The notes below the pieces were generated by a model. It was not told where the DNA came from and did no database searches. It saw only the letters and a program-made list of their open reading frames with translations. From Rhodopseudomonas palustris (GTDB lineage: Bacteria; Pseudomonadota; Alphaproteobacteria; Rhizobiales; Xanthobacteraceae), in the NCBI RefSeq assembly GCF_003031265.1, contig NZ_CP019966.1:1736001-1800000 (forward strand): a stretch of 64,000 nt of DNA. The letters run 5' to 3'. Shown here piece by piece: positions 56,263 through 64,000 of the stretch (the first letter of the stretch is position 1; each line of letters starts with the position of its first letter). Made by a program: the position numbers and the translations under genes.

Positions 56263-56270
56263 CAGATCAA
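56257..56270. promoter_or_regulatory. FixK/FNR-type box upstream of bchE
   Basis: TTGAC-GCAG-ATCAA, one base off the perfect TTGAT-N4-ATCAA, centred about 64 bases before the bchE start. It overlaps the second PpsR-type site by 6 bases. Confidence 0.65.
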
Positions 56271-56358
56271 ACGAATGGTGCTTTGGTACTCGGCGAGACG
56301 CGTCCGCGTTTCGCCGCTGAGAAATCGCGGCAAGTAGCGCCGCGCAGATCGGAAGGAA

Positions 56359-56787
56359 TCACGACTCCGCTACGAAGTTGGCGTCGTGGCTGAGAGTGTC
56401 CAGCGTATCGACGTTCAAGCAGTAGCGCTGATAGCCGGGGATCAGCGTACCGGCCGCGATATCGGCGTCGCACTCCTGCTTGTGCTCACACACGGCGCAG
56501 GTGCGCCGCAGATCGTTGAGTAGCATCGGCTCCTTTTCGGCGAGCGCACGGATGCTGATGCGCAGCGCTTCGAGCAGGCAAGGTAACTCCTTGGCGCTGG
56601 TCCCCTTGGTCGCAAGCGCGCGAACTTCGGCTGGCGACAGTCCGAGATCCTTGACCATGTTGGCCATGGCCAAGCCGAAAGCTTCGAGCTCGCTCGGACT
56701 TCCTGCAATCTCTTCCCACTCTCGGACGACGTCGGCGACGGCTTCTGTCACGGGCGCATTTCTTGTCGGCTTGCCTGGTGCGGTCAT
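56359..56787 (-). CDS. Cysteine-containing protein, DUF6455-like
   Basis: A 142-residue protein (MTAPGKPTRNAPVTEAVADV at the start). The C-terminal half has CAVCEHKQECDADI and later RYCLNVDTLD, a cysteine pattern like that of DUF6455 proteins, suggesting a metal or Fe-S site (inference). The N-terminal half is helical. It is divergent from the phosphoesterase-kinase pair, and two TTGCG-N4-ATCAA boxes lie 57-98 bases upstream. Confidence 0.65.
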   Translation of the reverse strand: MTAPGKPTRNAPVTEAVADVVREWEEIAGSPSELEAFGLAMANMVKDLGLSPAEVRALATKGTSAKELPCLLEALRISIRALAEKEPMLLNDLRRTCAVCEHKQECDADIAAGTLIPGYQRYCLNVDTLDTLSHDANFVAES

Positions 56788-56843
56788 GAGCGCCTCCAAC
56801 GCAACTTGCCGGGCGATATACTCATACAAGCAGGCGCCTCCCA

Positions 56844-56885
56844 TTGCGCTGGATCAAGGAGTGCAACGCGGTTGCGATCGATCAA
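56844..56885. promoter_or_regulatory. Two FixK-type boxes in the DUF6455/phosphoesterase gap
   Basis: TTGCG-CTGG-ATCAA at 56844-56857 and TTGCG-ATCG-ATCAA at 56872-56885. Both fit TTG(A/C)-N6-(T/G)CAA. They could serve either divergent gene. Confidence 0.5.
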
Positions 56886-57008
56886 AGACAGGCCGTAAAC
56901 TCCGGCCGGGCCGTGCGAATTTTCGCCTGAGGCGGATACGCGCCGGCGCCATAAACACGATGGGAAGACGCCCCTGCGGGGGCGGTAAAGGAAGCAGGAG
57001 GGGGCGCG

Positions 57009-57749
57009 GTGCTGCTGGGGCTCTTTGCCGACATTCACGCCAATCGGCCGGCGTTCACTGCATGCCTTGCCAACGCGCGCGAGCGCGGCATCGAGCGTGT
57101 CGTTCTATTGGGCGATTACGTCGGCTACGGCGCCGACCCGGACTGGACCGTCAGCACCGTCCGCGACCTGGTCGCCGACGGTGCGGTCGCGGTGCTCGGC
57201 AATCACGATGCCGCGATCGGTAATCCAAAAGTGCAGATGAATGCCGAAGCGGAGGCCGCGATCGAGTGGACGCGCGGCCAGCTCGATTCGGCGCAGCGCA
57301 AGTTCCTCGCCGATCTGCCGATGCGGCACGAAGAGCACAGCCTGCTGTTCGTGCATTCGGAAGCGACCCGGCCGGAGTCCTGGATCTACGTCACTGACAC
57401 CTCGATCGCCTCGCGCAGCATGCAGGCGGTGTCGGCTCACGTCACCTTCTGCGGCCACGTCCACAGGCCGGCGCTGTATTCGCTCTCCGTCACCGGCAAA
57501 ATGACGACCTTCGTGCCGACCACGGACGTGCCGGTGCATCTGCTGCCGGGGCGGCAGTGGCACGCAGTGCTGGGTTCGGTCGGCCAGCCGCGCGACGGTA
57601 ATCCGGCTGCGGCCTACGCGCTGTACGACACCGTCAAGCACGAGCTGACCTATTGCCGGGTGGCGTATGACGCCAGCGAGGCGGCGCGCCGGATCCGCGA
57701 CAACGGTCTGCCGCTGTGGCTCGCCGACCGCTTGCTGGTGGGGCGCTAA
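57009..57749 (+). CDS. Metallophosphoesterase, calcineurin-like
   Basis: A 246-residue protein. The family motifs are in order: D-x-H in LFADIHANRPAF, GDYVGYGADP, GNHDAAIG, and the H segments TFCGHVHRPALYSLS. It should bind two metals and cleave a phosphoester; protein phosphatase activity is possible given the neighbour but unproved. It starts with GTG 57009 after AGGAGG. The kinase-USP gene starts 3 bases after its stop, so they are one operon. Confidence 0.85.
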   Translation: MLLGLFADIHANRPAFTACLANARERGIERVVLLGDYVGYGADPDWTVSTVRDLVADGAVAVLGNHDAAIGNPKVQMNAEAEAAIEWTRGQLDSAQRKFLADLPMRHEEHSLLFVHSEATRPESWIYVTDTSIASRSMQAVSAHVTFCGHVHRPALYSLSVTGKMTTFVPTTDVPVHLLPGRQWHAVLGSVGQPRDGNPAAAYALYDTVKHELTYCRVAYDASEAARRIRDNGLPLWLADRLLVGR

Positions 57750-57752
57750 AGG

Positions 57753-59192
57753 ATGGACCAGCCTTCCTTCGAGCCCGGCTCGACGCTCGATGGTTTCACC
57801 ATCGAGGAAGCGATCCATCGCGGCGGCATGGCGACGCTGTTCAAGGTGCGGCGGGACGGCGACCCGATGCCGATGGTGATGAAGATCCCGCGGATGGGCG
57901 AGGGCGAAGATCCGGCGGCGATCGTCAGCTTCGAAATGGAACAGATGCTGATGCCGCGGCTGTCGGGGCCGCATGTTCCGAAATTCGTGGCGATGCGCGA
58001 CTTCTCCACCCAGCCCTACATCGTGATGGAGCGCATTGCCGGCGAGCCGCTGCTCGCGCGGCTGCCGGAGCTTCCGCTGCCCTATGAGGAGGCCGTGGCA
58101 ATCGCAGCCAAGGTCGCTACCGCGATCGCCGACCTGCATCGTCAGCACGTCATCCACCACGACATCAAGCCGAGCAACATCATGTTCCGCCCGAGCGGCG
58201 AGGCGGTGTTGCTCGATATGGGGCTGGCCTGCAGCGATCAGTTGCCGGATCTGATGCAGGAAGAGTTTCGCCTGCCGTTCGGCACTGCGCCCTATATGGC
58301 ACCGGAGCGGCTGCTCGGCGCGCGCGACGAGCCGCGCAGCGATCTGTTTGCGCTCGGCGTGCTGCTGTATTTCTTCACCACGGGGGTACGGCCGTTCGGC
58401 GAAACTGAGACGATGTACGGCATGCGCCGCCGGCTGTGGCGCGATCCGCATCCGCCGCGCAAGCTGCGGCCCGACTATCCGCTGTGGCTGCAGGAGATCG
58501 TGCTGCGCTGCCTGGAGATCCAGCCCGAGTGGCGCTATCCGACCGCCGCGCAGCTGGTGTTCGACCTGACGCATCCCACCGAGGTGAAGCTGACCACGCG
58601 TTCGGAAAAGCTGAAGCATGATCCGCTGCGCACCGTGCTGCGACGCCGTTTCAATAAGGAGCTGACCCGGCCACGCGCTGTGGAAACGATGGCGGCTCAT
58701 TTGGCATCGGCGCCGATCGTGGCGGTGGCGATCGATGTTGCAGAAGGCTCCGGGCCGCTCAACGATGCGCTCCGCACCACGGCATCGCGCATCCTCGCCA
58801 CGCTGCCGTCGGCGCGGCTCGCCTGCCTCAACGTGCTCAAGCTCGGCCGCATGACGATCGATCGGACGCTCGACGAGCACGGCCACAACAAGCACGTCGA
58901 TCGCTTGGTGCAGCTTCGGCATTGGGCCGAACCGCTGAAGCTCTCCGACGACCGCCTCACCGTGCACGTGCTCGAGGCGGTCGATCCGGCGTCGGCGATT
59001 CTGGAGTTCGCCCAGGCCAGCCGTGTCGATCACATCCTGATCGGTGCGCGGCGCAGCTCGGTGCTGCGCTCGCTGCTCGGCAGCGTCTCGGCCAAGGTCG
59101 CCAGCGAAGCCGGCTGCACGGTGACGATCGTGCGTGAAGCGCAAGTTGCGCCGCCGCGCAGCGCGCCGCGTGCGGCCGCGCAGGATGCGTGA
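57753..59192 (+). CDS. Serine/threonine protein kinase fused to a universal stress protein domain
   Basis: A 479-residue protein. Residues 1-300 are a Hanks-type kinase: glycine loop IHRGGMATLFK, Lys44 in VMKIPRM, catalytic HHDIKPSN (Asp137, Lys139, Asn142), a DFG equivalent DMG (Asp155) and APE (183-185). All catalytic residues are present. Residues about 310-470 form a USP domain (APIVAVAIDVAEG at the start, ARRSSVLRSLLGSVSAKVAS and TVTIVRE at the end). No membrane segment. It likely phosphorylates proteins in response to energy or stress signals; targets are unknown. Confidence 0.88.
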   Translation: MDQPSFEPGSTLDGFTIEEAIHRGGMATLFKVRRDGDPMPMVMKIPRMGEGEDPAAIVSFEMEQMLMPRLSGPHVPKFVAMRDFSTQPYIVMERIAGEPLLARLPELPLPYEEAVAIAAKVATAIADLHRQHVIHHDIKPSNIMFRPSGEAVLLDMGLACSDQLPDLMQEEFRLPFGTAPYMAPERLLGARDEPRSDLFALGVLLYFFTTGVRPFGETETMYGMRRRLWRDPHPPRKLRPDYPLWLQEIVLRCLEIQPEWRYPTAAQLVFDLTHPTEVKLTTRSEKLKHDPLRTVLRRRFNKELTRPRAVETMAAHLASAPIVAVAIDVAEGSGPLNDALRTTASRILATLPSARLACLNVLKLGRMTIDRTLDEHGHNKHVDRLVQLRHWAEPLKLSDDRLTVHVLEAVDPASAILEFAQASRVDHILIGARRSSVLRSLLGSVSAKVASEAGCTVTIVREAQVAPPRSAPRAAAQDA

Positions 59193-59238
59193 TCCTGCTT
59201 AGAGCACGTTAAAGCTCAATAGGTTCGGGAAACGCTGG

Positions 59239-59889
59239 TCAGTTGATCATCAAGCGGTCATCGACCGCTGCTACGCCCGGAGTCGACCATGCGGCATTTT
59301 GCGCCGCCCGACGTTCATCCCAGGTGTCGACCCGGCCTTCCAGGATCACGATGTTGCCGTTCTTCACCGTGACACGGATGGTCTTCGATCCGATCTCGGC
59401 GTGGCGCCGCAGCGCCGACTCGATCTTGTCGCGGATGCAGGAATGATCGGCGAGCGGATTGTTGATGACGATGTTGTTGGTGACGCCCATCACGCCGGCG
59501 AGCTTGCGGACATCGTCCTCGGCGGCGGCGCGTTCGAAGTGCCAATCGACCGTGCCGCTCAGCGTCAGCCAGCCATTCTCGACCTGAACGTCGACCGAGC
59601 TCGACGGAACCAGCACATTCCATTCGAGGAGATCGCAGGCGCGTTGTGCGATCTGATCGTCGGCGGCGCGATTGAACGGCGAGCGGACTTCGAGATGGTC
59701 GGTGATCGCGTGCACGCCTTTGACGCGGCGCGTCGCCGCGATCGCCGCGACCTTGTCGGCGTAGCTGATGACGTGACCACTGAGGATCACTCTGTCGGCC
59801 TCGACAGCAACCTTGATGTGGCCGCTGTTGAAGCTCGGATCGAATTCGAACTCGTCAAGGATGTTTTGACGAAGCTGGGACTCGGACAT
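59239..59889 (-). CDS. Triple BON-domain protein
   Basis: A 216-residue protein with three BON domains (about 1-70, 75-145 and 150-216). Each has the GHVISYADKVAAIAATRRVKG/GTVDWHFERAAAEDD-type segment with a conserved Gly and a V-x-x-(I/V)-x-(D/N)-x-(I/L) ending. BON domains bind membranes or envelope partners and occur in osmotic and stress proteins. No signal peptide is seen with ATG 59889 (open frame runs to 60000). It is divergent from phosphoketolase. Confidence 0.8.
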   Translation of the reverse strand: MSESQLRQNILDEFEFDPSFNSGHIKVAVEADRVILSGHVISYADKVAAIAATRRVKGVHAITDHLEVRSPFNRAADDQIAQRACDLLEWNVLVPSSSVDVQVENGWLTLSGTVDWHFERAAAEDDVRKLAGVMGVTNNIVINNPLADHSCIRDKIESALRRHAEIGSKTIRVTVKNGNIVILEGRVDTWDERRAAQNAAWSTPGVAAVDDRLMIN

Positions 59890-59953
59890 TCGTGGCCTCA
59901 AGAGTACCGCTACGCTGACGCGCGGCATCTTGGTTGCTGGCGCTGCAAACACA

Positions 59954-60000
59954 TTGATCAGAATCAACGAGATCCAACCTTTGCGATTGATCCGCATCAA
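59954..60000. promoter_or_regulatory. Two perfect FNR/FixK boxes between BON and phosphoketolase genes
   Basis: TTGAT-CAGA-ATCAA at 59954-59967 and TTGAT-CCGC-ATCAA at 59987-60000 both match TTGAT-N4-ATCAA exactly, 33 bases apart. The first is about 71 bases upstream of the BON start; the second is about 275 bases upstream of the phosphoketolase start. The rest of the gap (59890-60267) has no other recognised signal. Confidence 0.75.
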
Positions 60001-60267
60001 ACCTCAGCGGGGTCGGTGCGTCGCGGCACTGTCATTGATCCGGCTGCGTGCTGGTGTGCGGCAATCGGCACTCGATTGCTGCATGATTGCTCACATTGCG
60101 TTGCGTTCGCGCATGACTATGTCACGCAAAGCTGACATTGTTTGCAGCCATCATCGCCGTGCGCGGGGGCGCGCCGCACCGTGTGACGTGGAAGTGAACC
60201 CGCCTGCAGGGCACCGGCCCTGCATCTGCGCCGCCCTGGCGCGCCTCGACTGATAGATAATCTGGAG

Positions 60268-62625
60268 ATGATGATGTCCGACGTGTTGTCCAACGATCTG
60301 TTGCAGAAGATGGACGCCTATTGGCGTGCCGCGAACTATCTGTCGGTTGGACAGATCTATCTGCAGGACAATCCGCTGCTCGATCAGAAGCTGCAGCTCG
60401 ACCACATCAAGCCGCGTTTGCTGGGGCACTGGGGAACGACCCCCGGCCTCAATATGCTCTACGTGCATCTCAACCGGCTGATCACCGCGCACGACCTCGA
60501 CATGATCTACATCATCGGCCCGGGTCACGGCGGGCCGGGGCTGGTCGCTAACGCGTATCTGGAAGGGACCTATACCGAGCGCTATCCGGCGATCGAGCGC
60601 AGCCGCAACGGCATGCAGCGCTTGTTCCGGCAGTTCTCGTGGCCGCATGGCGTGCCGAGCCACGTGTCGCCGGAAACGCCCGGTTCGATCCATGAGGGCG
60701 GCGAACTCGGTTACTCGCTGGCGCATGCCTACGGCGCGGCGTTCGACAATCCGAATCTGATCGTTGCCTGCGTGGTCGGCGACGGCGAGGCCGAGACCGG
60801 CGCGCTGGCGACGAGCTGGCACTCCAACAAGTTCCTCAATCCGGCGCGCGACGGCGCGGTGCTGCCGATCCTGCATCTCAACGGCTTCAAGATTGCCAAC
60901 CCCACCGTGCTGGCGCGGATCACGCCGCAGGAACTGACCGACCTGATGCGCGGCTATGGCTACGAGCCGTCCTTTGTGGAAGGCGACGACCCGGCGGTGG
61001 TGCACCAGACGCTGGCTGCGACGCTGGAACGCGTGCTCGGCGAGATCCGCTCGATTCAGGACAAGGCGCGCAACCACGGCGCCACCGAGCGGCCGCGCTG
61101 GCCGATGATCGTGATGCGGACCCCGAAGGGCTGGACCGGTCCCAAGCACGTCGATGGCAAGCCGGTGGAAGGCACTTGGCGGGCCCATCAGGTGCCGATC
61201 GCGGACTTCAAGAATCCCGAGCATCTGACGCTGCTCGAAGATTGGATGCGCAGCTACCGGCCCGATGAGCTGTTCGACGCCACCGGCAAGCTGCGTGACG
61301 AGCTGCAGGCGCTGGCGCCGACCGGCCGCCGCCGGATGAGCGCCAATCCGCACGCCAACGGCGGGGAACTGCTCGAGCCGCTGTCGCTGCCCGATTTCCA
61401 CGACTACGCGGTGACGCTGACCGGGCCCGGCGCGCTGAAGGCCGAAGCGACGCGGGTGCTCGGCACCTTCCTGCGCGACGTCATGAAGAACAGCCTCGAC
61501 AGCCAGAACTTCCGGCTGTTCGGGCCGGACGAGACCGCGTCGAACCGGCTCGATGCGGTGCTGCAAGTCTCGCCGAAGGAGTGGATGGCGGCGATCGAGG
61601 ACGTCGACACCGATCTCGGCCCCGATGGCCGCGTGATGGAGGTGCTCAGCGAGCATCTGTGCCAGGGCTGGCTCGAAGGCTATTTGCTGACCGGTCGGCA
61701 TGGCTTCTTCTCGTGCTACGAGGCGTTCATCCACATCATCGACTCGATGTTCAATCAGCACGCCAAGTGGCTGAAGGCGTGTGCCACGATCCCGTGGCGG
61801 AAGCCGATCGCCTCGCTGAACTATCTGCTGACCTCGCACGTCTGGCGCCAGGATCACAACGGCTTCTCGCACCAGGATCCGGGCTTCATCGACCACGTCG
61901 CCAACAAGAAGTCGAACGTGGTGCGGATCTATCTGCCGCCGGATGCGAACTGCCTGCTGTCGGTCGCCGACCACTGCCTGCGCAGCCGCAACTACGTCAA
62001 CCTGATCGTGGCAGGTAAGCAGCCGGAATGGCAGTGGCTGGATATCGATGCGGCGGTTCGTCATTGCACGACCGGCGCCGGGATCTGGCATTGGGCGAGC
62101 GACGAGGGCGAGCCCGATGTAGTGATGGCTTGCGCCGGCGACGTGCCGACGGTCGAGACGCTGGCGGCGGTCAAGCTGCTGCGGGAGTACGTGCCGGACA
62201 TCAAGATCCGTGTCGTCAACGTCGTCGACCTGATGGTGCTGCAACCGAGCTCGGAGCATCCGCACGGCATGGACGACCGTCGCTTCGACGAGCTGTTCAC
62301 CACCGACAAGCCGGTGATCTTCGCCTTCCACGGCTATCCGTGGCTGATCCACCGGCTGACCTACCGCCGCCGCAACCACGTCAACATTCACGTCCGCGGC
62401 TACAAGGAAGAGGGTACCACGACGACGCCGTTCGACATGGTGGTGCTGAACGACCTCGATCGTTATCGCCTGGCGCTCGACGCGATCCTGCGGATTCCGC
62501 GGCTCGCCGATCAGCGCGATGCCGCCACCTCGCGTTACTGGGCAACGATGCAGCGGCACAAGCTATATATCGGCGAACACGGTGACGATATGCCCGAGGT
62601 TCGCGATTGGCGCTGGTCGGCTTGA
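60268..62625 (+). CDS. xfp: Phosphoketolase (xylulose 5-phosphate / fructose 6-phosphate)
   Basis: A 785-residue ThDP enzyme, full family length. Motifs seen are [17 protein letters not shown], the ThDP motif [18 protein letters not shown] and [16 protein letters not shown] in the central domain. It splits xylulose 5-phosphate to acetyl-phosphate and glyceraldehyde 3-phosphate. ATG at 60268 or 60271. A 10-bp stem hairpin follows. Control from the FixK-type boxes is possible but they lie far upstream. Confidence 0.93.
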   Translation: MMMSDVLSNDLLQKMDAYWRAANYLSVGQIYLQDNPLLDQKLQLDHIKPRLLGHWGTTPGLNMLYVHLNRLITAHDLDMIYIIGPGHGGPGLVANAYLEGTYTERYPAIERSRNGMQRLFRQFSWPHGVPSHVSPETPGSIHEGGELGYSLAHAYGAAFDNPNLIVACVVGDGEAETGALATSWHSNKFLNPARDGAVLPILHLNGFKIANPTVLARITPQELTDLMRGYGYEPSFVEGDDPAVVHQTLAATLERVLGEIRSIQDKARNHGATERPRWPMIVMRTPKGWTGPKHVDGKPVEGTWRAHQVPIADFKNPEHLTLLEDWMRSYRPDELFDATGKLRDELQALAPTGRRRMSANPHANGGELLEPLSLPDFHDYAVTLTGPGALKAEATRVLGTFLRDVMKNSLDSQNFRLFGPDETASNRLDAVLQVSPKEWMAAIEDVDTDLGPDGRVMEVLSEHLCQGWLEGYLLTGRHGFFSCYEAFIHIIDSMFNQHAKWLKACATIPWRKPIASLNYLLTSHVWRQDHNGFSHQDPGFIDHVANKKSNVVRIYLPPDANCLLSVADHCLRSRNYVNLIVAGKQPEWQWLDIDAAVRHCTTGAGIWHWASDEGEPDVVMACAGDVPTVETLAAVKLLREYVPDIKIRVVNVVDLMVLQPSSEHPHGMDDRRFDELFTTDKPVIFAFHGYPWLIHRLTYRRRNHVNIHVRGYKEEGTTTTPFDMVVLNDLDRYRLALDAILRIPRLADQRDAATSRYWATMQRHKLYIGEHGDDMPEVRDWRWSA

Positions 62626-62640
62626 CCTGAGTGACGCCAA

Positions 62641-62673
62641 GGACCGGCGCGATCCGAACAATTGCGCCGGTCC
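62641..62673 (+). terminator. Hairpin after phosphoketolase
   Basis: GGACCGGCGC pairs perfectly with GCGCCGGTCC around a 13-base loop, 15 bases after the stop. No T run. Confidence 0.55.
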
Positions 62674-62802
62674 GGTCAAGGCATCGTCAACCAGCCACGC
62701 ATGGTGATGCGCCGTCCTGGCGCATTACCTCTTCGCATTAACCGACGGTTGCAGCACCCTCGCTATCGCTCGTCGATCGCGTGACGGGGTAGGAGCTGAG
62801 TG

Positions 62803-63306
62803 ATGCGTCGTGAAGAGCGAACTGAGGCGGGGCAGGACGGCCTGCACGCCGACAAGCTGCTCGGCCTGCTCGATCTGCTGGTGATCGATGACGATGCCAT
62901 GCAGCGCATGCTGATTGCCGGCGCGGCCGAGAAGGCCGGCTACGCGGTGACCCACGCGGCGTCCTGCGCCGAAGGCATCAGCCTGATCCGCGACAAGCAT
63001 TTCGACTGCATCACGCTGGACCTCAAGCTGGAAGACGGCGATGGCGCCGACGTCATGCGTGCGATGGCGGCGGCGAAGTACGATGGGCCGATGATCGTCA
63101 TTAGCGGCATGAACTCCCAGCATCGCCGCGCCTCGCGCGATCTGGCGCGGTCGCTCGGCATGGAGCTGCTGCAGAGCTTCCCGAAGCCGATCGATCTCGC
63201 CGCACTCCGCATCTCGCTCGCCAATCTGCGCAGCACCGTGGCCGGCCTGCCGATCGTTCATTCCTGGGGCGAGGTGTGCGGCCCCCGCTTCGAACGCAAC
63301 GGCTGA
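62803..63306 (+). CDS. Single-domain response regulator
   Basis: A 167-residue protein. A receiver domain covers about residues 25-145: LLVIDDDAMQRMLIAGA (acidic pair), CITLDLKLEDGDGADVM (phosphoacceptor Asp), MIVISGMNS and SFPKPIDLAAL (Lys). No DNA-binding or enzymatic output is visible. ATG 62803 follows GTG 62800; either could start. No partner kinase is adjacent. Confidence 0.82.
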   Translation: MRREERTEAGQDGLHADKLLGLLDLLVIDDDAMQRMLIAGAAEKAGYAVTHAASCAEGISLIRDKHFDCITLDLKLEDGDGADVMRAMAAAKYDGPMIVISGMNSQHRRASRDLARSLGMELLQSFPKPIDLAALRISLANLRSTVAGLPIVHSWGEVCGPRFERNG

Positions 63307-63948
63307 GCGTCTCCGTCGCCTGTTCGCTTCGCGTTAGATTCTGATGGTTTGGCGCCCGAGCGTCGCTGCGGACTGCCGTCACGACCGACTACGACGTTCG
63401 TCGTAGCTGTTGCTCGATTTGTGACCGGGCTTAACTCATCGTGACGCTCGGAGAGCGCACCGAACTGCCGTAAACGGCAAATCGATCGTATTTTCAGACA
63501 GTTTTACGAATAGGATAGAATTGGGTTCCTATCCTCGTGCTCGTACCAAGTAACTGTCCGGAAAACAGCTCCGGATCGTCGCGGAAATTGCCTGCTTTGA
63601 TCACCGGTTACGAATGTCGGTGCAGCCGAGCAGATCGAGCCGTAGGTGTGAAATGTCGATTGTCATCCAAACGTTGATTGCGACCTTCGTATTCGATCCT
63701 GGTGATTGCACGAGGTCGATCACGGTTTGATCCGGTTTCTCGCGCGAAGTCTGAAATTGGACTGAATCCGAGGCCCCCAAAGTAGCTATCCCGTTTTCGG
63801 AATGCTTCACGCGCCGGTTGTACGACCCGCGCGGGCGGCCCGACCGTGCCGATAGCCCCGAGCCGCACTTGGTCCCGTGCTAGCCGCGCCTCAACAACAA
63901 TGATCTCGTCTGCCCGAGCCGTCGGTTCGGTGGTGTTTGGAGTCTGAA
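63307..63948. other. Lower-GC intergenic region before the last gene
   Basis: About 640 bases, AT-richer than the flanks. A reverse frame at 63601-63868 has no recognisable protein or ribosome site. It should contain the promoter of the following chemoreceptor gene. No operator was recognised. Confidence 0.4.
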
Positions 63949-64000
63949 ATGCGAAAGAACTTGCCTGTGACCGACGACGAATACGTGCTCGACGACGGCA
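63949..64000 (+). CDS. Start of a PAS-domain methyl-accepting chemotaxis protein (partial)
   Basis: Only 17 codons are in the window: MRKNLPVTDDEYVLDDG. From memory this is the typical N-terminus of PAS-containing, Aer-like chemoreceptors (MRxNLPVTxxEYxLxDG, followed by a TxIVSxTDLxG segment). The gene runs out of the window. It would be another redox or oxygen receptor feeding the Che pathway encoded in the window. Confidence 0.65.
   Translation, partial: MRKNLPVTDDEYVLDDG

Noticed and set aside
57105..59144. 679-residue reverse frame opposite the phosphoesterase-kinase operon
   Set aside because: Antisense shadow; the forward genes have complete catalytic motifs.
60151..62559. 802-residue reverse frame opposite phosphoketolase
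   Set aside because: Antisense shadow of a GC-rich gene; His/Arg/Gln-rich with no recognisable domain.
63601..63868. Reverse frames of 69 and 86 residues in the last intergenic region
   Set aside because: Two overlapping frames with no ribosome site or recognised motif; the first would start with GTG and has no supporting context.
1..64000. CRISPR arrays, insertion sequences, prophage or integrase genes
   Set aside because: No regularly spaced repeats, transposase, integrase or phage structural genes were recognised anywhere in the window.

Overview
The window is GC-rich, tightly packed alphaproteobacterial chromosome. It carries chpT, ctrA, an alphaproteobacterial Che/flagellar set, anaerobic bacteriochlorophyll genes (bchE, bchJ) and an oxygen-independent hemN. 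It also has two periplasmic branched-chain amino-acid-type binding proteins, a phosphoketolase, and dispersed repeats of the kind common in Bradyrhizobiaceae. Together these point to a purple non-sulfur phototroph of the Rhodopseudomonas type. The genus call is inference from gene content, not from a database match.

Layout. 0-8 kb: a ThDP enzyme of the acetolactate synthase/benzoylformate decarboxylase superfamily, small hypotheticals, a low-GC stretch against the 3' end of tRNA-Val(CAC), a coiled-coil membrane protein, an EipA-like protein, a YHS protein and cysQ. 8-16 kb: chpT, then cheA(hybrid)-cheW-cheY-cheB-cheR, then ctrA facing them. 16-23 kb: fliI-fliJ, an ECF sigma/anti-sigma pair and flhA. 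The ctrA/fliI gap is rich in GANTC and TTAA. 23-31 kb: an MFS transporter, a chemoreceptor, tRNA-Ile(CAT), an AraC regulator, a diguanylate cyclase with a C-terminal hemerythrin, and an FTR1 permease. 30-45 kb: a transglutaminase-like operon, an alpha/beta hydrolase, a MacA/MacB/LolD-type exporter, two substrate-binding proteins, a short FlgE-like protein, a NicO-type metal transporter, a membrane diguanylate cyclase and a lysine-rich histone-like protein. 45-50 kb: queD, a hemerythrin protein, and a copper ATPase with three YHS domains divergent from a CsoR-type repressor.

50-60 kb is the most coherent region. The bchE-bchJ-hemN operon has a PpsR-type tandem site and a FixK/FNR-type box directly upstream. 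Similar boxes lie upstream of a VOC/extradiol dioxygenase pair, a cysteine-containing DUF6455-like gene and the hemerythrin gene. Two perfect TTGAT-N4-ATCAA boxes lie between a triple-BON gene and the phosphoketolase gene. A phosphoesterase plus Ser/Thr kinase-USP fusion pair sits in the same block. I read this as a low-oxygen regulon cluster (inference). The window ends with a response regulator and the first codons of a probable PAS chemoreceptor.

No CRISPR array, intact insertion sequence, rRNA operon or prophage was seen. The best candidates for something little described are the kinase-USP/phosphoesterase pair, the GGDEF-hemerythrin protein, and the shared FixK-type boxes in the 46-60 kb region.
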